Assembly: GCF_017884005.1 (NCBI RefSeq)
Contig: NZ_QFAY01000014.1
Location: 1-64,000 of the forward strand
Reading direction: 5' to 3'
DNA: 64,000 nt
From: Streptococcus panodentis
Lineage (GTDB): Bacteria; Bacillota; Bacilli; Lactobacillales; Streptococcaceae
Made by a program: the position numbers and the translations under genes. How positions within the stretch are numbered: the first letter of the stretch is position 1; each line of letters begins with the position of its first letter. A model generated the notes under the pieces. It was not told the origin of the DNA and made no database searches. It saw only the letters and a program-made list of their open reading frames with translations. Below are positions 37,069 through 46,001 of this stretch, in pieces.

Positions 37069-37290
37069 GAGGCTGAGACAGACTCCCATGATGGCTGTGT
37101 CCTCACCCACAGAGGGATGAATCTTTTGGAAGATACCGTATAAAAAGTCCTTCAGTTTCGCTTTGTTTTGGTAAAAAACTCTTGACGCGGTAGCTGATTG
37201 CTCAAAGCACTGCTTTGAGGTTACGGATGAAACATCCGTTAGGATGTGTCAAGACTGTTCGTCTTTTAGACTCCAAAAAGCTCCTAATCA
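37069..37290 (+). repeat. Large dispersed repeat R1, copy b
   Basis: Matches 160-435 (reverse) and 48379-48564 (direct). This copy lacks the AAAGCTCCAGTGGAG module and goes straight from GCTGATTGCTCAAAGCA to the GAGGTTACGGATGAAACAT block. Confidence 0.8.
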
Positions 37291-37296
37291 TCCTCG

Positions 37297-37355
37297 CGGG
37301 GCTGGGACGACGAACTAAATTTTTAAAAATTTAGTTCTGTCCCACCGCCTTTTTT
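37297..37355 (+). terminator. Long intrinsic terminator
   Basis: GGGGCTGGGAC, an inner AACTAAATTTTTAAAAATTTAG arm and GTCCCACCGCC followed by TTTTTTA form a strong hairpin. A TATAAT (37432-37437) before lysA indicates a fresh promoter after it. Confidence 0.75.
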
Positions 37356-37467
37356 ATTTTTATTTTACAAATTGGAGCTATACAGAGTCAGGCAGCGTTC
37401 AGGCCTTTTTGTTTCCCCTGCTTTTTTATGATATAATGAAGCAAGCAAAGAGAAAGCAGGAAAGAGT

Positions 37468-38718
37468 ATGAAAAGACCTTTTATCAGCCGCCAAGCATTA
37501 GCCCAGATCACAGAGGAGTTTCCCACGCCTTTCCATCTCTATGACGAGAGAGGGATTCGGGAGACGGCGCGTGCTCTGCATCAGGCTTTTGCCTGGAATC
37601 CAGGCTTTAAGGAGTATTTTGCAGTCAAAGCTACGCCGAATCCCACTATCCTCAGGATTTTGCAGGAAGATGGCTGCGGGCTAGACTGTGCCAGCTATGT
37701 GGAACTGCTGATGAGCCAGAAATTGGGCTTTGCCGGGCCGGATATCATGTTTTCCTCCAATAACACTCCGGCAGAGGAATTCCAATTTGCCCGCCAGCTG
37801 GGAGCGACCATAAACCTTGACGCTTACGAAGATGTGGCTTTTCTGAAAGAGACTGCGGGCATTCCCAAGGTCATTTCCTGCCGCTACAATCCCGGCGGAG
37901 TCTTTGAGCTGGGAACCAGCATTATGGACAACCCAGAAGAGTCCAAGTTTGGGATGACCAAGGCGCAGCTGATTCAGGCTTTTAAAGAGTTAAAGGAGCT
38001 GGGTGCTGAGCAGTTTGGAATCCATGCCCTCTTGGCCTCTAATACTGTCAGCAACGACTACTATCCTGAATTGGCCCGCCAGCTTTTTGAGCTGGCTGTA
38101 GAAGTAGTGGCTGAGACAGGAGTCGAGCTGGACTTCATCAATCTCTCGGGCGGCATCGGTATCAACTACCGGCCCGAAGAAGAGGCCAATGACATTGCCG
38201 CTATCGGCGCAGGCGTTCGTCAGGCCTATGAAGAAATCCTGGCACCGGCAGGACTGGGGCAGGTCAAGATTTATACCGAGCTGGGCCGCTTTATGCTGGC
38301 GCCGCATGGTCTTTTGGTCACCAAAGTAACCCATAAGAAGCAGACCTACCGTACCTATCTGGGGGTGGATGCGTCAGCGGTCAATCTGCTGCGTCCGGCC
38401 ATGTACGGCTCTTATCATCATATCACCAATATGGACCGTCCTGACGGGGAAACGGAGCTGGTCGATGTGGTCGGCAGCCTCTGTGAAAATAATGATAAAT
38501 TTGCCGTTCAGCGCCGGCTGCCTGTCAGTCAGATCGGCGACACGCTGGTCATCCACGATGCCGGTGCCCACGGTTTTTCTATGGGCTATCAGTACAATGC
38601 CAAGCTCCGCTCCAGCGAAATTCTCCTGCAGGAAAACGGCCAAGCCCGCATGATTCGCCGGGCAGAAAGACCCGAAGATTATTTTGCGACGCTCTATGGC
38701 TTTGATTTTGAAAAATAG
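37468..38718 (+). CDS. lysA: Diaminopimelate decarboxylase-like PLP enzyme
   Basis: A 416-residue fold-III PLP decarboxylase. The cofactor lysine is K54 in YFAVKATPNP; SGGIGINYRP is the phosphate-binding glycine loop; the substrate Cys is in GSLCENNDKFA. Two landmark motifs depart from typical LysA: HIGSQ is IHALLASN, and EPGR is ELGR. It may therefore be a divergent subgroup, and the substrate (meso-diaminopimelate for lysine versus another amino acid) is less certain than the fold. It stands alone behind a -10 TATAAT, with no lysine pathway genes nearby. Confidence 0.8.
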   Translation: MKRPFISRQALAQITEEFPTPFHLYDERGIRETARALHQAFAWNPGFKEYFAVKATPNPTILRILQEDGCGLDCASYVELLMSQKLGFAGPDIMFSSNNTPAEEFQFARQLGATINLDAYEDVAFLKETAGIPKVISCRYNPGGVFELGTSIMDNPEESKFGMTKAQLIQAFKELKELGAEQFGIHALLASNTVSNDYYPELARQLFELAVEVVAETGVELDFINLSGGIGINYRPEEEANDIAAIGAGVRQAYEEILAPAGLGQVKIYTELGRFMLAPHGLLVTKVTHKKQTYRTYLGVDASAVNLLRPAMYGSYHHITNMDRPDGETELVDVVGSLCENNDKFAVQRRLPVSQIGDTLVIHDAGAHGFSMGYQYNAKLRSSEILLQENGQARMIRRAERPEDYFATLYGFDFEK

Positions 38719-38767
38719 AGAAAATTTGGTATAAAAGTCTCTCAAACCAGATGACAGTTTTATATAG

Positions 38768-39065
38768 AATTCTCTTGGGTCAAATGATTATATAGACTGC
38801 TTTTCTATTGAAAGGATACCTGAAATTGCGAGTCAGGACGATATTGTTTTAGTGATTTCTTTAAATGGCAGTTTAGAAGAGACAAATGCAATTTTATTAA
38901 AGGCCAAAGGGAATGAAGCTAAGACTGTTGCCAGTACAAATCTATCGATTAGTTGATTGATTATACATTGCATGTTTATAACACCCCACTATTCAGGAAA
39001 GATTAAGCTCACACTCGAAGCTCTATTTAATGAGTAATATCTTATACGAAAAATATTACGGCTCT
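38768..39065 (+). pseudogene. Relic of an RpiR/MurR-type regulator (SIS domain)
   Basis: One frame reads DDIVLVISLNGSLEE, the phosphosugar-binding SIS motif, then KAKGNEAKTVASTN, to a TGA at 38954. With frame changes it continues LIDYTLHVYNTPLFR and then LSSHSKLYLMSNILYEKYYG, matching the order of the RpiR C-terminal half. The N-terminal HTH and start are missing. It marks the left edge of the AT-rich island. Confidence 0.7.
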
Positions 39066-39117
39066 ATACTATCTGGAGTGGATCTACCCACTACAGAAAT
39101 TATAGAGCCTATTTTTA
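39060..39117. repeat. Back-to-back inverted ends, ISL3-like, with terminator-like T-run
   Basis: GGCTCTATACTATCTGGAGTGG and, inverted, GGCTCTATAATTTCTGTAGTGG face each other across 5 bp. A GGCTCT tip is typical of ISL3-family insertion sequences. No transposase remains. The structure followed by TATTTTTAT could also stop transcription. The IS family is inferred from the tip only. Confidence 0.5.
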
Positions 39118-39327
39118 TAGCCAAAAATTCTTAACCCAGCAGATCGTGACTAACTATTTGAGGTGGTGAATAAGATTTAGTTTTTCCCAAACCCTCAACA
39201 GTTTAACAGGTTGCTGAAGCTTGCGACGTTGGGCCAAGAACTAAAAATTGAACAGTTTTAGTTCTTATACAGAGAGCGGGCCAGACTTCCGACATGCAAG
39301 TCAACCCTCCATTTTTTTGCACAAAAA

Positions 39328-39459
39328 TTGATACGTTCCAAACCAATGCCTTATAATTAGAAAATACATTGGAAAATTCTGCGGAGAAAACACTTTTATT
39401 CATATATTCAGAAGAAAAACAACAAAAATAATTGACACGTTCCAAAAATAATGTATAAT
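39328..39459 (+). promoter_or_regulatory. Island operon promoter with two LacI-type operators 104 bp apart
   Basis: TTGACA (39432-39437), a 16-bp spacer and TATAAT (39454-39459) form a near-consensus promoter. Its -35 lies inside TTGACACGTTCCAAA (39432-39446). A nearly identical TTGATACGTTCCAAA stands at 39328-39342. Both have the TGNNACGTNNCA palindrome with a central CG typical of LacI/GalR operators. The 104-bp spacing is about ten helical turns, suited to looping. The LacI-type gene at 46002 is the obvious candidate regulator. Confidence 0.7.
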
Positions 39460-39500
39460 AAAATGTAAGGGGTTACATTTTAAAAGATAAGGAGGACTTT

Positions 39501-40313
39501 ATGGAATCTCTTTTAGAGTTACGCAAAAAAGGCGTTATTGTTGCAGCCCATAGGGGTACTAGCGGTGGGAATGTCATTCAAAATACTGCTTTAGCTTATA
39601 TAAATGCTCTGAGGCATGGAGCTGATATGGTTGAAGTGGACGTGATACGCTCAACTGATGGAAAATTCTATGGCTTTCATGATGGGCAAGAAGACATTGT
39701 TTTTGGTGAGAAGCTCAATATACTCAAGATGAGTTCAGCTGAAATTGATAAGCAGCCAGTCCGGAATACTTCGGGAGAATTTATTTCTCAAAGAGTAGAA
39801 AGTTTGGATTTCATTTTCAGTAAGCTGTACGGGAAATGCTGGATTAATATTGATCGCAGCTGGTTTTATTGGGACACTTTTTTAGATAAATTAAAAGATA
39901 GTGAACTTTTGAATCAGTTATTGCTAAAAGCACCTGCTAAGAAAGAATATCTAGATATGCTGGTTCAGTCAGGTTTAAAGATTCAGTTTATGCCGATTGT
40001 AGCGACGAAAGAAGAACTGGATTTGGTTCTGTCTTACCAAGAGCTTGAACTTGCAGCTATAGAATTGATTTTTGAAAATTTTGATTCAGAACTTTTGAAA
40101 AAAGACACTATAGAATCTTTGAAGCGAAAAAATATTTTATTGTGGGTCAATGCTTTAACTTTAAATGATACTATTTTACTATCTGCTGGTCTAGATGATA
40201 ATCTTGCGATTATAGAAGGCGCAGAGGAAAGCTGGGGACGGTTGATGGATCTTGGTTTTGACATTATTCAGACAGACTGGCCTTTATTATTAAAAAACTA
40301 TAACAAGGGTTAA
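39501..40313 (+). CDS. Glycerophosphodiester phosphodiesterase-like protein
   Basis: A 270-residue GDPD-family TIM barrel without signal peptide, so cytoplasmic. Catalytic H17 (AHRG) and H60 (GFHDG) and the metal pair E45/D47 (VEVDV) are present. Two usual motifs are changed: PENT is IQNT (Q27), and the EIK motif that gives the third metal ligand is DRS (D118). It probably cleaves a phosphodiester with altered specificity. It is the first gene behind the island promoter, with AAGGAGG before ATG 39501. A BOX element separates it from the transporter genes. Confidence 0.82.
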   Translation: MESLLELRKKGVIVAAHRGTSGGNVIQNTALAYINALRHGADMVEVDVIRSTDGKFYGFHDGQEDIVFGEKLNILKMSSAEIDKQPVRNTSGEFISQRVESLDFIFSKLYGKCWINIDRSWFYWDTFLDKLKDSELLNQLLLKAPAKKEYLDMLVQSGLKIQFMPIVATKEELDLVLSYQELELAAIELIFENFDSELLKKDTIESLKRKNILLWVNALTLNDTILLSAGLDDNLAIIEGAEESWGRLMDLGFDIIQTDWPLLLKNYNKG

Positions 40314-40325
40314 AATTATTTACTA

Positions 40326-40590
40326 ATACTCTTTGAAAAACTCTTCAAACTGCATCAGTGTCGCCTTGCTTTACCAGTCCGGGGGAGTGAAAAGGTCTGG
40401 TAGACCTTTACAGCCCGAACCTAGAAACGAGATAGTGAGGTAGAAAGGTTGCGGATAAGGCAAGCGAAGCTTGTATCAGCCGCAAGACTTTGACTGACTT
40501 TGTCAGTCTTATCCGCGCCTCAACAATCTCCCAGACTGTTGAGCAACCTGCGGCTAGCTCCCTAATTTGCTGATGATTTTCATTGAGTAT
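40326..40590 (-). repeat. BOX element inside the island operon
   Basis: On the minus strand it runs from the boxA signature TATACTCAATGAAAATCATC (end at 40590) to boxC AAGAGTTTTTCAAAGAGTAT (40327-40346), with boxB-like hairpins such as GCTCAACAGTCTGGGAGATT. It lies between the phosphodiesterase and binding-protein genes. Its effect on read-through is unknown. Confidence 0.88.
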
Positions 40591-40617
40591 AAAATCTTAA
40601 AAACGGAGGAACATAAA

Positions 40618-41673
40618 ATGAAAAAACTGATGATGCTGATGACAGCTTTCTGCTTATTGGTACTGACAGCCTGCGGCTCGTCTGCTAAAAATGAAAATTC
40701 TGAGTCTGAAACTGGTAAGGTTGATAAGAATCAGCAATTGGTTATTTATTCTAACTCTGCTTCAGATGGCCGGAAAGAGTGGCTGACAGAAAAAGCCAAA
40801 GAAGCAGGATTCAATATTCAAGTCGTTGATATTCCTGGCGGAGAATTGGCTGACCGTCTAATTGCAGAGAAGAATAATGGAGTAGCCGATATGGTTTACG
40901 GCCTTAATAATCTGGAGTACAATAAACTCAAAGCAGAGGATTTACTCGTCAAGTATGAACCATCATGGGCATCCGATGTAGATACAAGTCTTGGCGATAA
41001 AGAGGGTTACTACTATCCAACGGTTGTTCAGCCACTTGTTCTGATTGGGAAAAAGGATGTGAAAATGCCGAGTGACTGGAGCGATTTAGCTGATACGCAG
41101 TACAAGGATAAGTACGGTATTTTCAGTCTAAGCGGAGGAACTTCTAAGACAGTGCTGGCAAGTATTCTAGTTCGTTATAAAGATAAAAATGGCGATTTAG
41201 GTATTTCCGATAAAGGATGGGATATTGCTAAAAAGTACATACAAAATGCTTATATTTATGCGCAGGATGAAAATTTTGCGACAACTATTTTAGAGGGAGA
41301 CAAAGGCCTTGACTACAGCATGGTCTGGGGTTCAGGTCTATTGCAGGCTGAAAGCGAACGCTCTTATGATTTCCAAGTTATGAGTCCGAAGGTCGGTGTA
41401 CCATTTGTTACAGAACAGGCAGCTGTCATTTCTTCATCTAAAAAGCAGGAGTTAGCTAAAGAATTTATTAATTGGTTTGGCGGAGAAGAATTGCAGGCTG
41501 AATGGAGTAAAAAATTTGGAACCATTCCGGCCAACAAGAAAGCGCTGGAATCTGCTTCAGAAGACGTGAAGAAATTTAGAGAAGAAGTTAATCCGCAGGA
41601 AATGGATTGGGAATTCATTGCTGAAAACATTGACAAATGGGTCGAAAAAGCTGAATTAGAATTTGTTCAATAA
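40618..41673 (+). CDS. ABC importer substrate-binding lipoprotein (iron/phosphonate/thiamine-type fold)
   Basis: A 351-residue lipoprotein: lipobox LTAC, lipidated C19, then a type II binding protein. Sequence marks such as NQQLVIYSNSASDGRKEWL, WDIAKKYIQNAYIY and the late EFINWFGGEELQAEW place it near the group that includes Fe3+, 2-aminoethylphosphonate and thiamine binders. No iron-type tyrosine pair is obvious. Start ATG 40618 follows ACGGAGGA; the upstream frame is BOX sequence. With the next two genes it forms a complete importer. Confidence 0.88.
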   Translation: MKKLMMLMTAFCLLVLTACGSSAKNENSESETGKVDKNQQLVIYSNSASDGRKEWLTEKAKEAGFNIQVVDIPGGELADRLIAEKNNGVADMVYGLNNLEYNKLKAEDLLVKYEPSWASDVDTSLGDKEGYYYPTVVQPLVLIGKKDVKMPSDWSDLADTQYKDKYGIFSLSGGTSKTVLASILVRYKDKNGDLGISDKGWDIAKKYIQNAYIYAQDENFATTILEGDKGLDYSMVWGSGLLQAESERSYDFQVMSPKVGVPFVTEQAAVISSSKKQELAKEFINWFGGEELQAEWSKKFGTIPANKKALESASEDVKKFREEVNPQEMDWEFIAENIDKWVEKAELEFVQ

Positions 41674-41706
41674 TTAAAATTAATTAGTTAGTTATAGGGA
41701 AGCAAG

Positions 41707-42714
41707 ATGATTAAATTTGATAATATCGAAATTTCTTATGGGGATTTTGTCGCCATTGAAAATTTAAATTTAGAAATCGAGGAAGGTGAGTTTTTCACTT
41801 TCCTAGGCCCTAGCGGCTGCGGAAAATCAACAACCCTTAGAGCTTTAGTCGGTTTTTTAACTCCAAGCAAAGGCAGTATCTTTGTGGATAGCAAGGATAT
41901 TACCCATACAGAGCCGGAACAGAGAGGCATTGGAATTGTTTTTCAGTCCTATGCTTTGTTTCCGACCATGACAGTATATGAAAATATTGCTTTTGGTCTG
42001 AAAGTTAAAAAAGTTAGTCCAGATATTATTAAGGCAAAGGTTTACGAGGTTGCGAAAAAGATTAAGATTTCTGAACAGCAGTTAACGAGGAATGTTTCGG
42101 AATTGTCGGGCGGTCAGCAGCAACGGGTTGCTTTGGCGCGTGCTTTGGTGCTGGAACCTACCATTCTATGCTTAGATGAACCCTTATCCAATTTAGATGC
42201 AAAACTACGAATTGATCTTCGCAAGGAGCTGAAACGACTGCAGAAAGATCTAAAAATTACAACTCTTTATGTTACACATGATCAAGAAGAGGCTCTGACT
42301 TTATCCGATAGGATTGCAGTCTTTAATAATGGTTATGTTGAGCAGGTTGGCAGTCCTAAAGAAATTTACAATGCATCAAAGACCCAGTTTGTCTGTGAAT
42401 TTATCGGGGACAGCAATGTTCTGTCGGCAGAAGTTCTTCAGGAGATTTCTCATGGTACAGATTATCACTATCAGGATAAGGAAGGGTTTATTCGCTTGGA
42501 AAGGCTTCGCTTCACCAGAGAAAGCGAGCGGGATTTGAGCTGTCAGGCAGTGGTCAGCGATTATGAATTTGAAGGTATTTTAATTAAATATACAGCAAAA
42601 TTAGCAAACGGCGATACTATTTTTGTTCTGGAAAAAAACGATGGCATTTCAAACAGAGAAATCGGCGATCGCATAACCTTATACCTTAATCCTGATGATG
42701 TACTGCAGTACTAG
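41707..42714 (+). CDS. ABC importer ATPase (PotA/PhnT/FbpC type)
   Basis: A 335-residue ATPase energising the importer. Walker A GPSGCGKST (34-42), signature LSGGQQQR, Walker B LCLDEPLSNLD and H-loop VTHDQEE are all present, and a C-terminal TOBE-like regulatory domain (about 240-335) follows. It is encoded 33 bp after the binding protein and 9 bp before the permease. Confidence 0.92.
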   Translation: MIKFDNIEISYGDFVAIENLNLEIEEGEFFTFLGPSGCGKSTTLRALVGFLTPSKGSIFVDSKDITHTEPEQRGIGIVFQSYALFPTMTVYENIAFGLKVKKVSPDIIKAKVYEVAKKIKISEQQLTRNVSELSGGQQQRVALARALVLEPTILCLDEPLSNLDAKLRIDLRKELKRLQKDLKITTLYVTHDQEEALTLSDRIAVFNNGYVEQVGSPKEIYNASKTQFVCEFIGDSNVLSAEVLQEISHGTDYHYQDKEGFIRLERLRFTRESERDLSCQAVVSDYEFEGILIKYTAKLANGDTIFVLEKNDGISNREIGDRITLYLNPDDVLQY

Positions 42715-42723
42715 GAGGCTGAT

Positions 42724-44409
42724 ATGAAAAAACAAAGAGTCAACTGGAAACAGCTGATACTAAAATCAGCGCTTCTGTGGCTAATCGTTGCTTTTGTAGT
42801 ATTTCCAAATTTAAATCTATTAAAAGATGTTTTCTTTAAAAATGGAAATTTAACTTTTACGGCCGTGACCAAGGTTTTAAATTCGGAGAGGGCTATCAAC
42901 AGTATTACCAATAGCTTTATCTTAGCTGTTTCTATGGTTGTTACTGTTAATATAGTTGGTACTCTGATTGTCCTTTTGACAGAATATTGGGAGATCAAAG
43001 GTGCCAAAATTCTGCGGCTGGGGTATATGACTTCTCTGGTTTACGGTGGCGTGGTATTGGTTGCAGGCTATAAATTTGTCTATGGTTCAAAAGGTTTTAT
43101 GACATCGCTCTTTCAGATAATCTTGCCTAACTTGGATTCAAATTGGTTTCATGGTTATGGTGCGGTTTTGTTCATTATGACCTTTGCCTGTACTTCCAAT
43201 CATATTATGTTTCTGACAAATGCAGTGCGCTCGCTTGATTACCATACGATTGAGGCCGCCAGAAATATGGGAGCCAAGCCTTTAACTGTTATTTACAAAA
43301 TTGTTTTGCCGACATTGAAACCGACGCTGTTCGCCTTAACTATTCTGACTTTTCTGACTGGTCTATCAGCAGTTTCAGCACCTTTGATTGTTGGAGGAAC
43401 GGAATTTCAGACCATAAATCCGATGATTATTACGTTTGCTAAGACTACTGCATCTCGTGATATTGCAGCTTTTCTGGCGATTATTTTAGGACTGGCAACA
43501 ATTATTTTGCTGACTATTTTAAACAGAGTGGAGCGCGGCGGCAATTATATTTCTGTCAGTAAAACGAAGGCTGCCTTGCATAAGCAGAAGATTTTATCTC
43601 CTGTCTGGAATGTTATTCTTCATGTCGTTGCTTATATCCTGTTTTTGATTTATATGATGCCGATTGTTCTGGTTGTCTTGTATTCATTCAGTTCCTCAGC
43701 AGCTATTAAATCCGGTAAGTTAATTCTGTCAGAATTAACTTTAGATAATTATCAGCAGCTGTTTGAAAGTTCATCAGCCTTCACTCCTTATCTGGTCAGT
43801 CTGATTTATTCTTTGCTGGCAGCTGTGTTAGTGACCTTCTTAGCGATTATCATTGCTCGAATTGTGCATAAGTCCAAGAAGAAATTCGATGTGATTTTCG
43901 AATACGGGGCACTCCTGCCTTGGGTTTTGCCGAGTACCTTGATTGCTATTGGTTTACTTTTTACATATAATGTTCCAAGATTGTTAGTTTTCAATCAGGT
44001 TTTGGTCGGGACTCTTATTATTATGCTGATTGCCTATATAGTCGTCAAGCTGCCTTTTTCCTATCGTATGATTAAAGCGGTATTCTTCAGTATTGACGAC
44101 AATATGGAGGAAGCGGCAAAGAGTATGGGAGCCTCCACTCTCTATACAATGGTGAAAGTCATTATTCCTTTCATCATGCCGACCGTGCTGTCCGTTATTG
44201 TGCTGAATTTCAACTCCTTATTGGCTGACTATGATTTATCTGTCTTTTTATACCACCCTTTGTATCAGCCGCTGGGAATTGTTATTAAAGCTGCCAGTGA
44301 TGAGACAGCCACATCAAACGCTCAGGCTATGAGCTTTGTTTATACAGTTGTTTTGATGCTGATGTCATCTGTTGCATTATTTGTTACTCAATATCGTAGA
44401 AAGAAATGA
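42724..44409 (+). CDS. ABC importer permease, two fused membrane domains
   Basis: A 561-residue permease of the fused type, about 12 membrane segments in two halves. Each half has the ATPase-contact EAA loop: [17 protein letters not shown] and [17 protein letters not shown]. Fused permeases of this layout serve Fe3+, thiamine and aminoethylphosphonate importers, matching the binding-protein class. AGGAGG overlaps the end of the ATPase gene. Confidence 0.92.
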   Translation: MKKQRVNWKQLILKSALLWLIVAFVVFPNLNLLKDVFFKNGNLTFTAVTKVLNSERAINSITNSFILAVSMVVTVNIVGTLIVLLTEYWEIKGAKILRLGYMTSLVYGGVVLVAGYKFVYGSKGFMTSLFQIILPNLDSNWFHGYGAVLFIMTFACTSNHIMFLTNAVRSLDYHTIEAARNMGAKPLTVIYKIVLPTLKPTLFALTILTFLTGLSAVSAPLIVGGTEFQTINPMIITFAKTTASRDIAAFLAIILGLATIILLTILNRVERGGNYISVSKTKAALHKQKILSPVWNVILHVVAYILFLIYMMPIVLVVLYSFSSSAAIKSGKLILSELTLDNYQQLFESSSAFTPYLVSLIYSLLAAVLVTFLAIIIARIVHKSKKKFDVIFEYGALLPWVLPSTLIAIGLLFTYNVPRLLVFNQVLVGTLIIMLIAYIVVKLPFSYRMIKAVFFSIDDNMEEAAKSMGASTLYTMVKVIIPFIMPTVLSVIVLNFNSLLADYDLSVFLYHPLYQPLGIVIKAASDETATSNAQAMSFVYTVVLMLMSSVALFVTQYRRKK

Positions 44410-44419
44410 GAGGATAGTA

Positions 44420-45124
44420 GTGATAGGTAGAGATAACTTAAGTCTTACTTCTATCATGTTTCGTATTTTACTGTCTGTTATCATTGGAGGAATCATTGGC
44501 CTAGAAAGAGGAAGAAAAGCGCAGTCGGCAGGCTTTAGGACTTATATATTGGTCTGTCTGGGGTCAGCTATGGTGATGATGACCAATGAATTTGTTTCTG
44601 AAATTTATCATACAGGAGATCCAACCCGAATGGGCGCTCAGGTTATCAGTGGGATTGGTTTTTTAGGAGCCGGTACGATACTGGTTACGAAGAACAACCG
44701 AGTGAAAGGGCTGACGACTGCAGCGGGTATTTGGACCTCAGCAGCTATTGGCTTAGCCATCGGAATAGGCTTCTATTCGGGAGCAATCGCCTGCGCTGTA
44801 GCATTATTGCTCATTATGACTATTTTTCAGCCTTTAAAGAGTTATATCCAAAAACGTTCACGGAAGGTAGATGTTTATTTGGTATTAACATCTTTGGAGG
44901 CTTTTAATCGTTTGTTGATTTATCTCTCAAATCATCAGATTAAAGTGAACAACATTCAAAATGGCTTGATTGATACGGATACGCTTTACCATGCCAACAA
45001 TGAAAAAGGAGAAATCGGCTGTTATTTTTCTCTGACTTTAAATGATACATTTGATCATTTAAAGTTCATCGAGGATATTCATCAGCAGCCAGGAGTAAAA
45101 TATATAGAAGAAATAAAAGAGTGA
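44420..45124 (+). CDS. MgtC/SapB family membrane protein
   Basis: A 234-residue protein from GTG 44420 (GAGAGGA upstream), the first codon with a ribosome site. The N-terminal MgtC domain has about four segments with LLSVIIGGIIGLERG and the hallmark GAQVISGIGFLGAGTI and RVKGLTTAAGIWTSAAIG; a small C-terminal ACT-like domain follows. MgtC proteins are tied to growth in low magnesium and to phosphate/ATP balance in enteric bacteria. It lies directly behind the permease, so membership of the phosphate-related operon is suggestive. Confidence 0.88.
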   Translation: MIGRDNLSLTSIMFRILLSVIIGGIIGLERGRKAQSAGFRTYILVCLGSAMVMMTNEFVSEIYHTGDPTRMGAQVISGIGFLGAGTILVTKNNRVKGLTTAAGIWTSAAIGLAIGIGFYSGAIACAVALLLIMTIFQPLKSYIQKRSRKVDVYLVLTSLEAFNRLLIYLSNHQIKVNNIQNGLIDTDTLYHANNEKGEIGCYFSLTLNDTFDHLKFIEDIHQQPGVKYIEEIKE

Positions 45125-45128
45125 GATA

Positions 45129-45746
45129 ATGATTGATACAATTGTTTTTGATATGGGAAATGTTCTCATTGAATGGAATCCCCAAAAAGTGATTGATTTT
45201 TATGAAAAGGATGCTGAACGGGCCAACAGGCTGAATCTGGCGATTTTTCAATCACAGATTTGGCATCAGGTAGATAAGGGGCTGCTGCCGCTTTCTGATG
45301 CTGTGAAACAGGTATGTCTTCGTTTGGATGGCAGTTACAGCAAGACCATAGAAAATATTTTTTATAATTGGTATCAGGCCTTGGATAAACGCCTTGTTTT
45401 GCAGCAAGCTGCCATCAGCTATGCGAAAAAAGGCTATCATATTTATATCTTGTCTAATACATCGGAGATTTATTATCGCTTGGAAGAAGACTGGCTGCCG
45501 ATAGCTAAAGTCATTCAGGGAAAGCTGCTGTCATTTGAGGAAAAGCTTATGAAACCTGATGCAAGTATTTATAGGTGTTTCTTAGAAAGGTATGATTTGA
45601 AAGCGTCAAACTGTCTTTTTTTGGATGATATGGCAGAAAATGTTCAGGCTGCTAAAACTGTTGGAATGGAAGCGATCCAGGTCTTTGATGAAAAAACAGC
45701 AGTGGAGCAGCTGAATCATTATTTAGAACGTTTTGGTAAATACTAA
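45129..45746 (+). CDS. HAD-IA hydrolase, YihX-like sugar-phosphate phosphatase
   Basis: A 205-residue HAD phosphatase. Motif I is VFDMGNV (nucleophile D8; the second acid is replaced by GN, as in the YihX / epoxide-hydrolase N-terminal subfamily), motif II is LSNTS, motif III is the Lys of EEKLMKPD, and motif IV is LFLDDMAEN. YihX relatives hydrolyse glucose 1-phosphate, so a small sugar or polyol phosphate is likely. It begins 4 bp after the MgtC gene. Confidence 0.88.
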   Translation: MIDTIVFDMGNVLIEWNPQKVIDFYEKDAERANRLNLAIFQSQIWHQVDKGLLPLSDAVKQVCLRLDGSYSKTIENIFYNWYQALDKRLVLQQAAISYAKKGYHIYILSNTSEIYYRLEEDWLPIAKVIQGKLLSFEEKLMKPDASIYRCFLERYDLKASNCLFLDDMAENVQAAKTVGMEAIQVFDEKTAVEQLNHYLERFGKY

Positions 45747-45765
45747 AATTGTGATAGAATGAACT

Positions 45766-45976
45766 TATACTCAAACGATGAACATTCACACTGGACCTCG
45801 AAACGCTCAGAAAGTTGCTTTGAAGTAACGGATGAAGTCGATACAACCGAAAGTGAGGCTGACTTGACAAAAGTTGGAAACTGCTTTTTCTTTATCCGCT
45901 GCTGCCAACAACCTGGGAGTAGCTGAAACGAGTCAAAGGTATGGATGTGTGGGTTTAAACAGAAAGAGAGTATTAA
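45766..45976 (+). repeat. BOX-like element
   Basis: TATACTCAAACGATGAACAT at the start and AAAGAGAGTATT at the end, with the AACGGATGAAGTCGATA block between, resemble a diverged BOX element. It separates the operon from its regulator gene. Confidence 0.55.
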
Positions 45977-46001
45977 GTAATACAGTATCAAAGGGATTCA
46001 T

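Noticed and set aside
42711..43007. Minus-strand frame overlapping the ABC permease start
   Set aside because: Antisense to conserved membrane segments, no ribosome site, no domain.
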